From contig NC_081406.1 in assembly GCF_030272615.1 (NCBI RefSeq), positions 189,313,391 through 189,377,390 on the forward strand: DNA of 64,000 nucleotides, written 5' to 3'. This DNA is from Cryptomeria japonica (Eukaryota > Streptophyta > Pinopsida > Cupressales > Cupressaceae). Below are positions 1 to 11,076 of the stretch, one piece after another. Within the stretch, counting starts at the first letter, position 1, and each line of letters begins with the position of its first letter. Below the pieces are notes generated by a model. It ran no database searches. It was given only the letters and a program-made list of their open reading frames with translations, and was not told the origin of the DNA. The position numbers were made by a program, and so were the translations under genes.

Positions 1-1430
1 TGGTTGGGGCTATATGAGAGTTCACTCTCACATTGGGTGCTTAGTAGGATCCTAAAGATCTCAATCACGCTTGCATGAATACTAAGTTCTTGGTGCTTTG
101 TTGGGCTATAGGCCTCAATTGCACTTGCACAACTTCGAATGGTAGCTCCTAACGGGAAGACTTACTAAACACCTTGTTCATAGTGGCCAAAACCTTCTAG
201 TCATTGGTGCAGGAGGTCGGACCTCCGAAGCTGCCCATAATTTTATGGCCCTTAGTAGAGACAGAAAGTTCGCCATGAAGAGTTTTCATGGGAATTGATG
301 CTTGGCTTCCCCGATAAGTGAGTGTCGTGGAGGTGAGCCAGTGGGGTCAGGCATCTAAGTGTCCGCTCTAGGTAAGCGTAGCTGGGAAACCGATTGGGAT
401 CCAATGACTATTGTCCTTGCCAGCCTTAAGAATGTTGTATGAGCATGAGTGTCTTTGAGATAATATGCATTTGATCATTGTGTTTGCTTTGTTTGATACA
501 TACTTGCCAAGAGAAGACTAAAAACACATCACTATCCCCAGACACTTTGCCAAAACACTTGTCAAGACACATACAATTGTCCAAGTCATTACCCACACAA
601 AGTCCAAAATTGTGTCAAAACTCCATTCGTCCCATGTTTCATAAGCCCAAGAGAGAAGCTAAGAGCTCATCCTCTCCATCAACATTCAAGTTTGTCCTTT
701 GAAACACCTACTATCATCCAAATCAGGGTGGTCATATCCCTTTATACAACTTGCCATTCGAATCGATCCTTCATTAAGTCATGTTCATGCCAAAGACAAC
801 CTAGTCATCAAGTTTCTTGTAAGCTATCACTACCATACCTCTCCCATCAATCATCCTCAAATTTCCCAAGGACTTAGCATATCAAATCAATCTCCCTCCA
901 CTATCAAATCAATTATAAAAATTCAAATCCAATCATCCTCTAATCCAATTTAACCTCGCGTTAAGGTTACATGCCTTGTGAAATTCCATTTAGACCTCAT
1001 CATTAATCAATTGGCTCTCGTGCATGAAGGGGAATCCTCTCCTCTCCAAGTACCTTTTGCCTAATCCTTTTGAGTTGATCAAGACTCTTAACTCATGTCT
1101 TTACTTTGCTTAGGGTCATTAGTCAACCCATGGTATAAGAGAGGCTTTTTAATCATCAATCCAAGGTCTAAATTCTACACAACTTGGCCATCACCTTACT
1201 TGTGGTTGCATCCACCACCTAAAATCCTCATCCAGGGACTAAGGTGTCAAATCCTAATCAAATCCGGGCTCTAATCCAAGAATCATACCAATCAACAAAA
1301 TCCCTTGTCATAAAAGACAAAATCCAAAATTTCACAAATATCTTGCTAAGTCCTTTCATCACAAATTTCCCCCTCCAAACTTTTCCAAGGTTATTCGTGT
1401 ATGGTCACAACTCAATCCCAAAAGTGAAAG
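1..1430 (+). other. 5' LTR tail and leader of Tat-like gypsy element
   Basis: No convincing gene is seen; the short open frames here lack family motifs. The stretch precedes the gag of the element on the + strand, so it should be the end of its 5' LTR plus leader. A possible LTR end and primer-binding site lies near 198-215, where CA is followed by TGGTGCAGGAGG, but I cannot match that to a tRNA with certainty. Bases 1-430 are more GC-rich than the rest, and 480-1400 is a pyrimidine-rich leader. The upstream LTR start is outside the window. Confidence 0.35.
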
Positions 1431-3360
1431 ATGGTTGAACAACAATATGGCATGCCGGACATTAGTGCTCTATATGAAAATCCCACACAAGATCCTACAC
1501 AAAGTGGGCAACCTAGCAATCAAGATCAAAGCCAAAATCCTAAGATGGTTAGCCAAGATGAACTCCCTCCGGAAGTGCAAACTTTCCTAGCGGATTCTTA
1601 TAACCAAGAGATGATGGAAAATTTTATTCAACACAATCCTACAGCACTTCTGAAAACTCTCCTTGAGAATGGATCTCAACTTTCGCCTGAATTTAATAGA
1701 TCCACTCTCGCCCAACAACCACAAGGAGACCTCACTCCCACACAAAGTGTTGCACCTATTATTCAGACTCAATCAATTGCAGCCCCATCAATCATCCAAT
1801 CTCAATCAATGCCACCAGTGGCACCTCCCACCATGGTCTCCATCCCACCTTCTTCCTCCTTACCATCTATACCACTATCACATCCGATCTCATCTATTCT
1901 CCAACGCACTTCTATACCACCTCCTTTCGTTCAACCACCTATTTCTATTCCACAAACTTCCCTTCTCGCCAACAATGTCACAAGTTTTATCTAGGTCATA
2001 CTCAATCCCGTCACAATAGTTTGCGGACCGCAACCAACTATCACACAAATCCCTATGACATTGGTCTTCACATCCCACGTTCCCACCTCCTCATCATATC
2101 AATATATTGGTGGTGGTGCACCTTCTTTGGCTCATCCAATTCTTGGGGCAAATACAATTCATCATTATCAAAGTCCACAATAAGACCTCATCAAGGAAAT
2201 TCAAGACATGAAAAATATCATCAAGGACATGAAATAAAGGACTAATAAAAGAAAAACTTACTCATTCGAAGAGTTTTGCCCTTGTCCTTACGACCTGTCT
2301 ATATCAGTTGCACCCTACCCCCTGGGATTTGAGATCCCCAAATTCACCAAGTATGAAGGCAAAGGAGACCCCGTGACCATGTCCAAGAATTCCACATCTT
2401 ATGCCAAGAAGTCTCCTATAGTGACCTTTATCTTCACAAACTCTTTCCCAAGAGTCTCACGGGAGACGCCCTGGCATGGTTCTCATCTCTACCACGAGGT
2501 TCCATTGTCTCCTTTCCAAACTTGGTAGAAAATTTTGTGGCCCACTATGCTTACAACATGGTTGATGATGTTTCTATGATGGACCTATGCAATACAAAAC
2601 AAAGGCCCGGAGAAACCTTTGCAAATTTCCTACAAAGATGGCGACATCTTATCAAAAAATTTCAGTGGGACATGCCAGAACAACATCAAATTAAGCTATT
2701 TCAAAAGAACTTGGTGCCTGAACTTTCGAGACCCTTAATATCCCAATGTATCAAATCCTTCCAAAAATTAACCGATAAGGGTCTCGCCCTCGAACGTGTC
2801 TTGATGAAGGAACCTTGAAACATTACTAGAAGTCAACACAAAGTTCTCCCTCTTATCATAATGACAAGCCAAAATTCTGGTCTAAAAACAAAAATGTGGT
2901 CAATGATGGTGTAACTAATGCAAAGCGGGTCCAAACCGTAGCCGCTCCCCAAAATCCACCACCAATAATCATCAATTCAATAATCAAAACAATCAAAATC
3001 AATCCCAAAAACCTCACAACAATGTCTCAATCCAGGGATGACCACCCCGATCAAATAACCAGACTCCAAGAGACTTCAATCCTCTAGCTGAGCCTATTGA
3101 AATGGTGTTTCAAAAACTTGTCCAAGCAAGTGTAGTGGTTTTTCTAATCACTCACCTGTTTGACCCCAATCAACCTAAACCAAGATGGTATAATGAAAAT
3201 GACTATTGTGAATACCATCATATCAAGGGACATGATACATGAAAGTGTATGAAACTGAAGATCTACATACGAGATCTCATTGATAGAGGTGAGATTGAAG
3301 TAGCAAATACAAAACCTGGTAATAACAATGACAAACTCAAAATGTACTAGGAACCCTTCC
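1431..3360 (+). pseudogene. gag of Tat-like gypsy element (broken)
   Basis: This is the structural capsid and nucleocapsid protein of the retrotransposon. An intact first stretch (1431-1994, 187 aa) is rich in Pro, Gln and Ser. Fragments in other frames at about 2270-2520 and 2522-2818 give the plant retrotransposon gag core, including FVAHYAYN, SMMDLCNTKQRPGE and FLQRWRHL. A Cys/His cluster, CEYHHIKGHD then KC, sits at 3205-3250 and is followed by IRDLIDRGEIEVANT. At least three frame changes and several stops separate the pieces, so no full gag is made. ATG 1431 is the first good start, but an earlier start in the decayed leader cannot be excluded. Assignment rests on the gag core, which is characteristic of Tat-type elements. 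Confidence 0.7.
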
Positions 3361-3653
3361 TGAAGCATGATAAAGGAAAAGGCTCATCATCTAACGCAAT
3401 GGGTTATGACTACGCTAATCACATAACCAGCTTTGATTTTTTAGTAGGTCGCATTGAACCTGCAGACAATCATGTCAATGTCATAACCATCCAAGGAGTT
3501 AATCCTCCTTCCCAAAGCAGACCAAATCCTACTAGGATAGTCATTTAAGGAGCCACGCCTTCCACCTCCCATTCCTAGAATGATTGCAATGTAACTACAT
3601 GCCAAGGTAAAGTCACCATCCAAGGAGTCCCTCCCCCACCAAATCCACTGCCC

Positions 3654-4613
3654 ATGTTTTCCACCCACCGATATGACCTCCTGGACCAACTTGGGAAGAC
3701 CCCCGCTCAGATCTCCATTTTGGAACTTCTTAAAACCTCCTCGGTCCATAAAGAAATTTTGGAACAAGCCTTTCTCGAATCATGCATTCCTAATAACATC
3801 AACGCCACCCAATTCCAAGCCCTCATTGGAAACCTTGCTGCCCAGTAGCACCTAGTATTTACCTCCAAAGATGCTCCCGTAGATGAAGACCATAACAAAC
3901 CTTTGCACATTGAAGCTCTTATCCACAAGCATAAGGTCAAACGTATCCTGATAGACGGTGGATCTGGGCTTAATCTACATACATACAAATTAATAAAACA
4001 ATTGGGACTTTCTAAGGATCTGATAGACACATCAAGAAGGATCACAATAAAGGTATATGATGATGCGGAAAGAATTTCAAAGGCCATGATCACCTTACCT
4101 CTTCAAGTGGGCCCCATTACAATTGAAACCCCTTGCCAAGTACTAGATCTTGATCTCCCCTCCAAAATTATCCTCGGGTGGCCATGGATTCATTCCTTGC
4201 AGGCCGTACCCTCCACCTATCACCAATGCATTAAATTCCCCTATAATGGAAGAGAGATCACTATCAAAGGTGATCCCCAACCTTTTCAATATTGCAAACT
4301 ATTAGAGGGGAAAAATCCGTATCATTGTCCACTAAATAGACCCTTGCCAATGCCCCCATCTAACACATCAAATGTTGCCTCCACTTTATCCCAACTAGAT
4401 AATCAAATCAAGAACTTGGACAATGGCTCTGGAGAATACAAATTGGAGGACATCTTGTTAATAGGCAACCTCCCTCTCTCTCCTAAGTCATTTGGCAAAC
4501 CAAAGGAGCTCAAAAAGAACCCAAAACCAGTCATACAATGTCAAAATACCACCTTCCAGCAATGGGGCCCACTTAATGAGGAGAGTCTTGAAGAAGTAGA
4601 TGTCTCTTCTTAG
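3654..4613 (+). pseudogene. Retroviral-type aspartic protease of Tat-like element
   Basis: The protease would cleave the gag-pol polyprotein. The open frame 3903-4613 (236 aa) carries VKRILIDGGSGLN at residues 13-25, the active-site region. The usual D-S/T-G triad reads D-G-G-S-G here, so the catalytic Asp is present but its context is altered. Downstream are the flap and hydrophobic region (IILGWPWIHS, residues about 90-99) and the family motif CIKFPYNGREITIKGDP. The frame 3654-3848 just upstream, ending IGNLAAQ, reads as gag-protease linker. A stop at 4611 separates the protease from the G-patch frame. The ILGxPWIHS and KFPHNGRE blocks are typical of plant Tat/gypsy proteases. Confidence 0.7.
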
Positions 4614-4640
4614 TGTTACCAAGAAGAGGATGATGAGCCA

Positions 4641-5000
4641 ATGAAAGTACCCAATAAAATGTACCCAAAAGCATCTGCCATAGTTGAAAAAATGGGATAC
4701 AAAGGATACGCCCTGGGACCAGAGGAAAAAGGAAGAAAAGCACCCATAAATCCTATCTCCTACAAACACAACAGAGGCTTAGGGTACACCCCGGTGCCTA
4801 AGATCACTATCGTTGGTGCCCCTTCTAGTCCTTCTTTGGATATCGAAATCAATGACAAAGAGGAATTCCATGAAATGCCTTATGAATACGAGAAAGATAT
4901 CTTCTTTGACGCTTACATCAATACCATCACCCCCTTAACCCCTCCCACTTCACACAAGCTACATCTTGTCCATCCTGAACTCATTGACTGGGGCCAATGA
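4641..5000 (+). pseudogene. G-patch domain segment of gypsy pol
   Basis: A 119-aa frame follows the protease. Residues about 9-45 match a G-patch: KMGYKGYALGPEEKG, then GLGY after a short spacer, with the conserved glycines in place. G-patch domains are glycine-rich RNA-binding or helicase-activating modules; one also follows the protease in betaretroviruses, and copies are found in plant gypsy polyproteins. The tail (KEEFHEMPYEYEKD and onward) is acidic linker toward RT. The segment is cut off by stops at both ends, although the domain itself looks intact. The role in the element is inferred: RNA binding during reverse transcription or packaging. Confidence 0.7.
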
Positions 5001-5206
5001 GACAAACCCACTTTGGATATTTGCACCAATGATAATGCTCTCATTGCTCTCTTGATGATGCAAAATCTGGAAGATTGTGACAGAATCGAGGGTATTCAAC
5101 TACACAAAAAGGGATACTTTGGTAATCAGGACAATACCCTTAGCCACAAAAAGATAATAAAAGGAAAAGACATGATTCCCTAGGTGAAAACCTCCCTGAG
5201 GCACCT

Positions 5207-6600
5207 TTGGATGAACAAAAAATAAAAACAAAGGGCATATCCAAAAGTGAAAACCTAGAAAAGACACTTGACGATGAGGAATTTGACCTCCCTACCATTG
5301 GTTACCTTCCACAGGACAAATCAAATTTATTGATAGAAGAAATAGACAACATCAACATGGGCACCGAAGCCATCCCACAAAATGTGCTTATTGTCAAGTC
5401 CCTCACAGAAAAAGAGAAACAAGATTTCATCAACTTCCTTACAGAGGTAAAAATTAATTTTGCATGGTCCTATGTCGATATGCCAGGGTTGGATCCTGCC
5501 TTGGTGGTCCACAATCTTGTTGTCCATTCAAATGCAAAACCTTTAAAACAAAAATTGCGCAAAATGCACCTGCATATTGCTCTCTTGGTCAAGGCGGAAC
5601 TCCAAAAGATGTAAGATGCAGAATTCATCAAACCCATAGACTAAACTGAATGGGTCTCTAACATTGTACCTGTCGGGGGCATCCGCATCTACACAGATTT
5701 TCGAGATCTAAATAGAGCTTGTCCTAAAGAGGATTTCCCACTCCCCAATATAGACATGATTATGGACCTTATAGTAGGACATGAAATTCTATCGCTACTG
5801 GATAGGTTTTTTGGATATAACCAAATCAGGATAGCAGATGAGGATCAGCATAAAATCGCATTCAGAACACCATGGGGTACTTTCTGTTACCAGGTCATGC
5901 CTTTTGGCCTTAAAAATGTTGGAGCTACATATTAGCATGTAATGAAAACAATTTTTCATGACCTCTTGCACAAAATTATGGAGGACTATGTGGATGGTCT
6001 GCTAGGCAAATCTAAGACAAGACAAGAGCACATCCCTATTCTAAAATAGATCTTCGAAAGATTGGAAAAATACAAGTTGCGCCTAAATCCCAAAAAAGTG
6101 TGTGTTTGGCATCACATCGGGAAAACTACTAGGATTCATTGTTTCTCGCAAAGGCATCGAGGTTGATCCCGCAATGGTAAAAGATATTATGGAAATGCCT
6201 CCGCTAAAAACTCTCAGACAACTACGTAGTCTCCAGGGAAAACTCCATTTTGTTAGGCATTTCATTTCATAGCTAGCAGACAAGTGCCATCCATTTGCAC
6301 ACCTGTTGCGCAAAGACACAAAATTCAAATGGGATTGCTTATGTCAAAAGGCCTTTGAAAAATTAAAAGAATATCTAGCATCACCTCTAGTTTTGATGCC
6401 ACCTACCCCTGGAAAACCCCTCATTTTGTACATATGTGCTACTACAGTGGCATTTGGGGGCATTACTGGTGCAAACAGATGATCAAGGGAAGGAACACGC
6501 CATTTACTACATCAATCGAACATTGGTAGGATATGAACTCAATTAAAACCCTATTGAAAGAGAATGTTTGGAATTAGTGTTTAGCACACAAAAACTTTGA
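5207..6600 (+). pseudogene. Reverse transcriptase and first RNase H of Tat-like element
   Basis: This region would copy element RNA into DNA and degrade the RNA strand. The open frame 5207-5614 holds the RT N-terminal extension. After stops, the RT fingers and palm follow at about 5650-6080: YTDFRDLNRACPKEDFPLP, then AFRTPWGTFCYQVMPFGLKN. The catalytic box is YVDG near 5988 where YVDD is expected, so the third palm acidic residue is lost. A short deletion removes the VxKKxGK segment before the DFRDLN block. Bases 6360-6600 give LKEYLASPLVLMPP and GKPLILYIC, the start of RNase H, then shift frame repeatedly. The family is clear; the product is inactive. Confidence 0.75.
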
Positions 6601-6606
6601 CACTAT

Positions 6607-7290
6607 ATGTTGAACAACAAAACAAAGTTGATTGCCAAGATAGACATGCTTAACTATCTCTTGTCTAAAGCTGCTCTCACTGGTAGAACCGCTAAATGGG
6701 TCATGCTCTTGAGCAAGTTTGACATTGAATACGTGGATAGAAAGACAATCAAGGGACAAGTTATTGCAGATCAGTTGGTTGAAGCTCCACTTCTAGGTGA
6801 CCATCCTCTTCTCACAGAATTACCAAATGAGTTCATTATGGCTCTCACCACATCCCCTACATGGCAATTATACTTTGATGGCTCTTGCACTCAAAATGGA
6901 TCGGGGGCAGGAATATTATTGGTTACACCTCAAGGAGATGGCATCCCCAAATCATACAAACTAGCATTTGCATGTACCAATAACATAGCAGAATACGAGG
7001 CACTCATCACGGGTTTGCGTCTGGCTATCCACTAGAAAATAAAGGAGTTACAAGTTTATGGTGATTCTTAGCTCGTTATAAAACAAGTCAATGATGAGTA
7101 CTAGACAAAAGATGATAAACTCCTTCCTTACTATACCATGGTTGAAGATCTTAAGCAACATTTCACAGCAATCACATTTAATCAAATCCCACGAACAAAC
7201 AGCAGAGCTGCAGATACAATGGCCACCATTGGCTCCCTCCTTCAAATGCCAGCACATAGTCAGAAGTGCAAGTTCTTGGTCAAGCAATTA
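6607..7290 (+). pseudogene. RNase H linker and archaeal-type RNase H (aRNH)
   Basis: The open frame 6607-7035 (142 aa) begins with the end of the first RNase H (YLLSKAALTGRTAKWVMLLS, then FDIEYVDRKTIKG). It continues into a second RNase H with LYFDGSCTQNGSGAGILL, NNIAEYEALITGL and, past a stop at 7033-7035, VYGDS. These supply the D, E and D catalytic residues. A dual RNase H is the hallmark of Tat-clade plant elements. Stops at about 7033, 7069 and 7102 break the domain. The last part (EDLKQHFTAITFNQIPR, then NSRAADTMA) overlaps the next open frame, which starts at 7138. Confidence 0.72.
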
Positions 7291-8612
7291 TTTATACCAG
7301 CATATGACATACCAAAGTCTAAAATGGTGTGTGTTCTCGTTGGTCCTGAGTCCCCTTGGTACCAAGAAACCTTCACTTTCCTCAAAGAAAACACTATTCC
7401 CCCACATCTCACAAAAACCCAACAACAAACCTTCATCCGCCGATGTGCTCGTTACACCATCCTCGGAGACACCCTATTCAGAAGGCATTTTGATGGTTTC
7501 CTCCTAAGGTGTTTAGATAAACAAGAGGCAGAATGGGCATTACGCGAAGTACACGAGGGTATCTGTGGGGCACACTCAAGTGGGCTCACATTGGCTAAAA
7601 AGCTTTTGAGAGCAGGATACTATTGGCCTAAAAAGGAGGTAGATGCATATAATTATGTGAAGAAATGCATCCCTTGCCAGCAACATGGTGACAAAATTCA
7701 TGCACCGTCATAAGAATTGCAGCCATTTATAACACCATGGCCCTTCTCATAGTGGGGGCTCAATCTCATTGGTAAAATCCACCCTTCATCTTCCAATGGA
7801 CATAAATTCATTATCACCGCCACCGAATACTTCACCAAGTGGGTAGAGGCTATCCCTCTTACTTTCACCACCGCAAGAAAATATCCAAATTCATCTTAAA
7901 CTACCTAATCTACTGATATGGCATCCCAAAAGTTATCATCACAGATAATGGAAGACAATTTAAAAACCAGGATGTCAAAGAAGTCTACCAAAAATTCAAC
8001 ATCCAACATCGCTTCTCCACCCCATATTATCCCTAAGGCAATGGCCAAGTTGAGGCTTCTAATAAAACCTTAATCAAAATTCTCAAAAAGACAGTCAATG
8101 AAGCTGGTCGCGATTGGCACCTCCAACTCCATCCTGCTTTGTGGGCCTACTGCACCTCCATCCGCACCCCCACAGGCACCACCCCTTATTCCCTGGTCTT
8201 TGGCTCCGAAGCCATCCTTCCCCTTGAGATCGAGATCCCCTCTCTAAGGGTATCGCTACAAGACATCCTACCAGAGGAAGAATACAGAATTGCCCGCATA
8301 CAAGAGCTAGAATTGTTAGATGAAAGGCGCCTCAAGACCTTGAACCATCTTTGGGTTTATCAAAACTGCTTGTGGATGAGTTATCACAAAAGAGTCATAA
8401 CCCAAGAATTCCAAGTTGGTGATCTTGTCCTTGTGGAGAATCAAAGAAAGCTACAAGAAAGAGAAAAGAAAGGCAAGTTCGAACCTAATTGACTTGGACC
8501 ATATGTGATCACAGCAAAATATGGATCAGGAGATTATCAATTGGCTACTCCTGAAGGTGATCCTTTGGATGATCCAATGAATATCATGAACCTCAAAAGA
8601 TTTTATGCTTAG
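7138..8612 (+). pseudogene. Integrase of Tat-like element (broken)
   Basis: Integrase inserts the element cDNA. The open frame 7138-7713 holds the aRNH tail and the zinc-binding HHCC region (HEGICGAHSSG, AGYYWPKKE, then CIPCQQHG). The catalytic core is spread over several frames at 7720-8140; SSNGHKFIITATEYFTKWVE is visible, but the later Asp and Glu blocks lie in shifted frames. The frame 8139-8492 has IRTPTGTTPYSLVFGSEA and FQVGDLVLVE. Bases 8493-8612 add GPYVITAKYGSGDYQL, the GPY/F module, ending MNLKRFYA and a stop. No chromodomain follows, as expected for Tat. Multiple frameshifts make it non-functional. Confidence 0.72.
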
Positions 8613-10019
8613 TCCTCAAAAAGTCTTAAATTGTCAAAAAAATAACACAATCAAAAAAAAAAAATCAAAAAATCAAAAAATATAAAAAATTAAAAAAAAA
8701 ATCATCGATTAGTGAAAACCACTTTGTGGCGCTATGGATAAGTACCTTGGTGAAAACCTCCATGCAGGTGCCAAGGTAAATAACTAGATCCACTATCTAT
8801 CAGGTCGACACTGCAAATCACTCTCCATCCAATCCTCCCATTCGCAACATTCCTTCCCTCTCGCCTTCCAATAAAACACGTGTATGATGATGAGTCTTCA
8901 CCTAAGTCATGAATAAGGAATGTCCCATTAAACTGAGCTTCTATGTCTGTCTATAAACTTCAAGAAGTCTTGAGAAACAATCCCAAATCCACTAGTCACT
9001 CTCCAAACCCATAGAATCACTTGCCTAATCCAAAAGCCCACTTTGCCCTAGGGATGACTCCTTCCCTCGCCTGACAACCTAATCCTTCATCCTAGTTCTA
9101 TTCTTGGCAAGAGGTATCATTTGGTCGCAAGGAAGTGACTTGTTAGATTTTGTTAGATATTTTCATATAGACTTGCATACTGGGGCATATTTCATAGTAT
9201 GGCATGTTTTGGATCCCTCTTATATAAACCAACGACCTGGTACTAGTGTTTATCAACACTTACCTTCTCGTGTACAAGAGGTATCGGTGTGTTTGAGGGT
9301 TTCCTTGCACGAACCCACAACTTTGTATTAGTGTTTCTTAACACTTGCATTGTTGTGTGCAAGAAATTCCCATTTGTCTATAGAGTCAGTCTACGCCCTA
9401 GGTTTCTCATGGCATCCTGATTTCTATAATCAATGGTACAAGCCACTCAGGGAAATATCAAACTAGGTTGGCTCTCCACATTTGTTGTGAACAAAATCTC
9501 ACCTTCATTCCATAAAATCCTAAACTCAATAATCCCATGGAGTTCTCAGCTTCCCCCACTTCCAATCTATTTTACATTCTTCTATCTAAGATCATTGTGT
9601 TATTATTGGCATATTCCCTCTTTTCATTAATTCATTCACATCATGTAGAGTGCATTTCTTAGACAACCATTTTTTTCCACAAAACATTTACCATATAAGA
9701 TTGCATCACATAAATAAAAGATACACTCATCCATATAGCATTACATTTAGAGTGCATCATAAATCATTCACACATGTGTATTTATACATAAAGCATAAAA
9801 AACACTCATCCTACATCCAAAAACTATGTCAGCAACACATCATAAACATAGATACATAAGCATCCACTCTGCATCACAAAATAGGTCAACATAGCACATC
9901 CATGATTGCATCCATATATGACATCATAAGAGAAACAAAAATAATCCATCACAATAAATGCTACACATCATCTATCACCAATAGAATCATGTATATATAT
10001 ATATATAAAGAGGAAAATA
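8613..10019 (+). other. Long 3' UTR of Tat-like element
   Basis: No gene is seen. An A-rich stretch at 8640-8705 is followed by TTGGTGAAAACCTCC-type sequence that I associate with the 3' UTR of such elements. The rest is AT-rich, with a short (AT)n run at about 9990-10006. The region ends in the purine-rich tract AAAGAGGAAAATA at 10007-10019, directly before TGTCTGTC, which would be the start of the 3' LTR. Long non-coding regions between pol and the LTR are common in Tat/Ogre elements. Confidence 0.45.
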
Positions 10020-10362
10020 TGTCTGTCATGATACAATGACCCCTCATTAGGTCCGTTGTGGCATATATGGGCCCCCGTGAGGGCCTATCTTCCCCCGTAG
10101 TCTCGCCTCTCCTGTTCTTCTTTCCAAATTCTTCACGACTGCTTCATATTTCTTCCTCATTTATCCCTTCCACCCTAATTCTTCTTCTTCTTTTTTCAAA
10201 AATTTTTCATCCTTTTTTTGAAAAAATTCTCGAGGGGGCATACACCTCCCATGCTTTACGCTGGGTCCCTTTTCTTCTTCTATCTTCTACACACCACCAA
10301 AATGTACACTTAAAAATAATTATCTTAGTTATTTTTAATTCCTCACATAATTAATTATGATT

Positions 10363-10895
10363 TTGATCATGTCTTATACAGGATGAATCCTTCCTGAAAC
10401 CAGACGCTTTGATCATGTCTTATACGGGATGAATCCTTCCTGAAACCAGATGATGTGATCAATCATGTCTTATATAGGATGTATCCTTCTTGAAACTAGA
10501 TGTTGTGATCTGATCATGTCTTATATAGGATGAATCCTTCCTGAAACCAGACGTTGTGATCTGATCATGTCTTATACAGGATGAATCCCTCTTGAAACCA
10601 GACGTTTTGATTAATCATGTCCTATACAGGATGTATCCTTCCTGAAACCAAATGCTCTGATCATGTCTTATACAGGATGAATCCTTCCTAAAACCAAATT
10701 CTCTGATCATGTCTTATACAGGATGAATCCTTCCTGAAACCAGATGCTCTGATCATGTCTTATACAGGATGAATCCTTCCTGAAACCAGACATTGTGATC
10801 AATCATGTCTTATACAGGATGAATCCTTCCTAAAACTAGACGCTTTGATCATCTTTGTCTTACAGGATGAATCCTTCCTAAAACCAGACTGAATC
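10363..10895 (+). repeat. Tandem array, about 11 copies of a 46-51 bp unit
   Basis: The unit begins GATCATGTCTTATACAGGAT, continues GAATCCTTCCTGAAACCAGA and ends in a variable 5-6 base tail. I count eleven copies, with small insertions (GATCAATCATG, GATCTGATCATG) making unit length vary. The last copy decays into unique sequence near 10895. It lies just upstream of a polypurine tract and 3' LTR, where tandem repeats are known to arise in Tat/Ogre-type elements. A diverged relative is at about 16690-17060. Confidence 0.9.
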
Positions 10896-11076
10896 TAGAT
10901 CTTATCAATCGAATCAAACAAGATGTTTCAATCTTACCTACCTAAGCCATCAAGCTCATACTAGAATTTAGCAATCAAGAGCTGGGGCATCTTATCAAAT
11001 CAATATCATCATCAAAGAAATGAGATTATTCTTTGAATCAACGTGTCATCGCACCTCGCTTCAAAGAGGGACAAAA

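Larger units (their letters stand above)
1..10302 (+). mobile_element. Decayed Ty3/gypsy retrotransposon, Tat-like lineage
   Basis: Domains run in the order gag, aspartic protease, G-patch, reverse transcriptase, RNase H, second (archaeal-type) RNase H, integrase, long 3' UTR, polypurine tract, 3' LTR start. The second RNase H between RT/RNH and integrase is the mark of the Tat clade of plant gypsy elements. Every domain has stops or frameshifts and the RT catalytic motif is mutated, so the copy is dead. The 5' LTR start is outside the window. The 3' LTR appears to begin at 10020 after the purine tract AAAGAGGAAAATA and is cut at 10302 by another element; its remainder may resume at about 12512. 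Confidence 0.75.

Noticed and set aside
1-10302. Direct comparison of 1-1200 with 8700-9900 as an LTR pair
   Set aside because: I could not find matching blocks by eye. The better candidate for the 3' LTR start is 10020, after a purine tract.
10058-10354. 98-codon Ser/Leu/Phe-rich frame
   Set aside because: Lies in pyrimidine-rich LTR sequence and crosses the junction at 10303.
10363-10895. Looks at first like a CRISPR array
   Set aside because: Units abut directly with only a 5-6 base variable tail and no unique spacers; it lies in a plant LTR element. It is a minisatellite.
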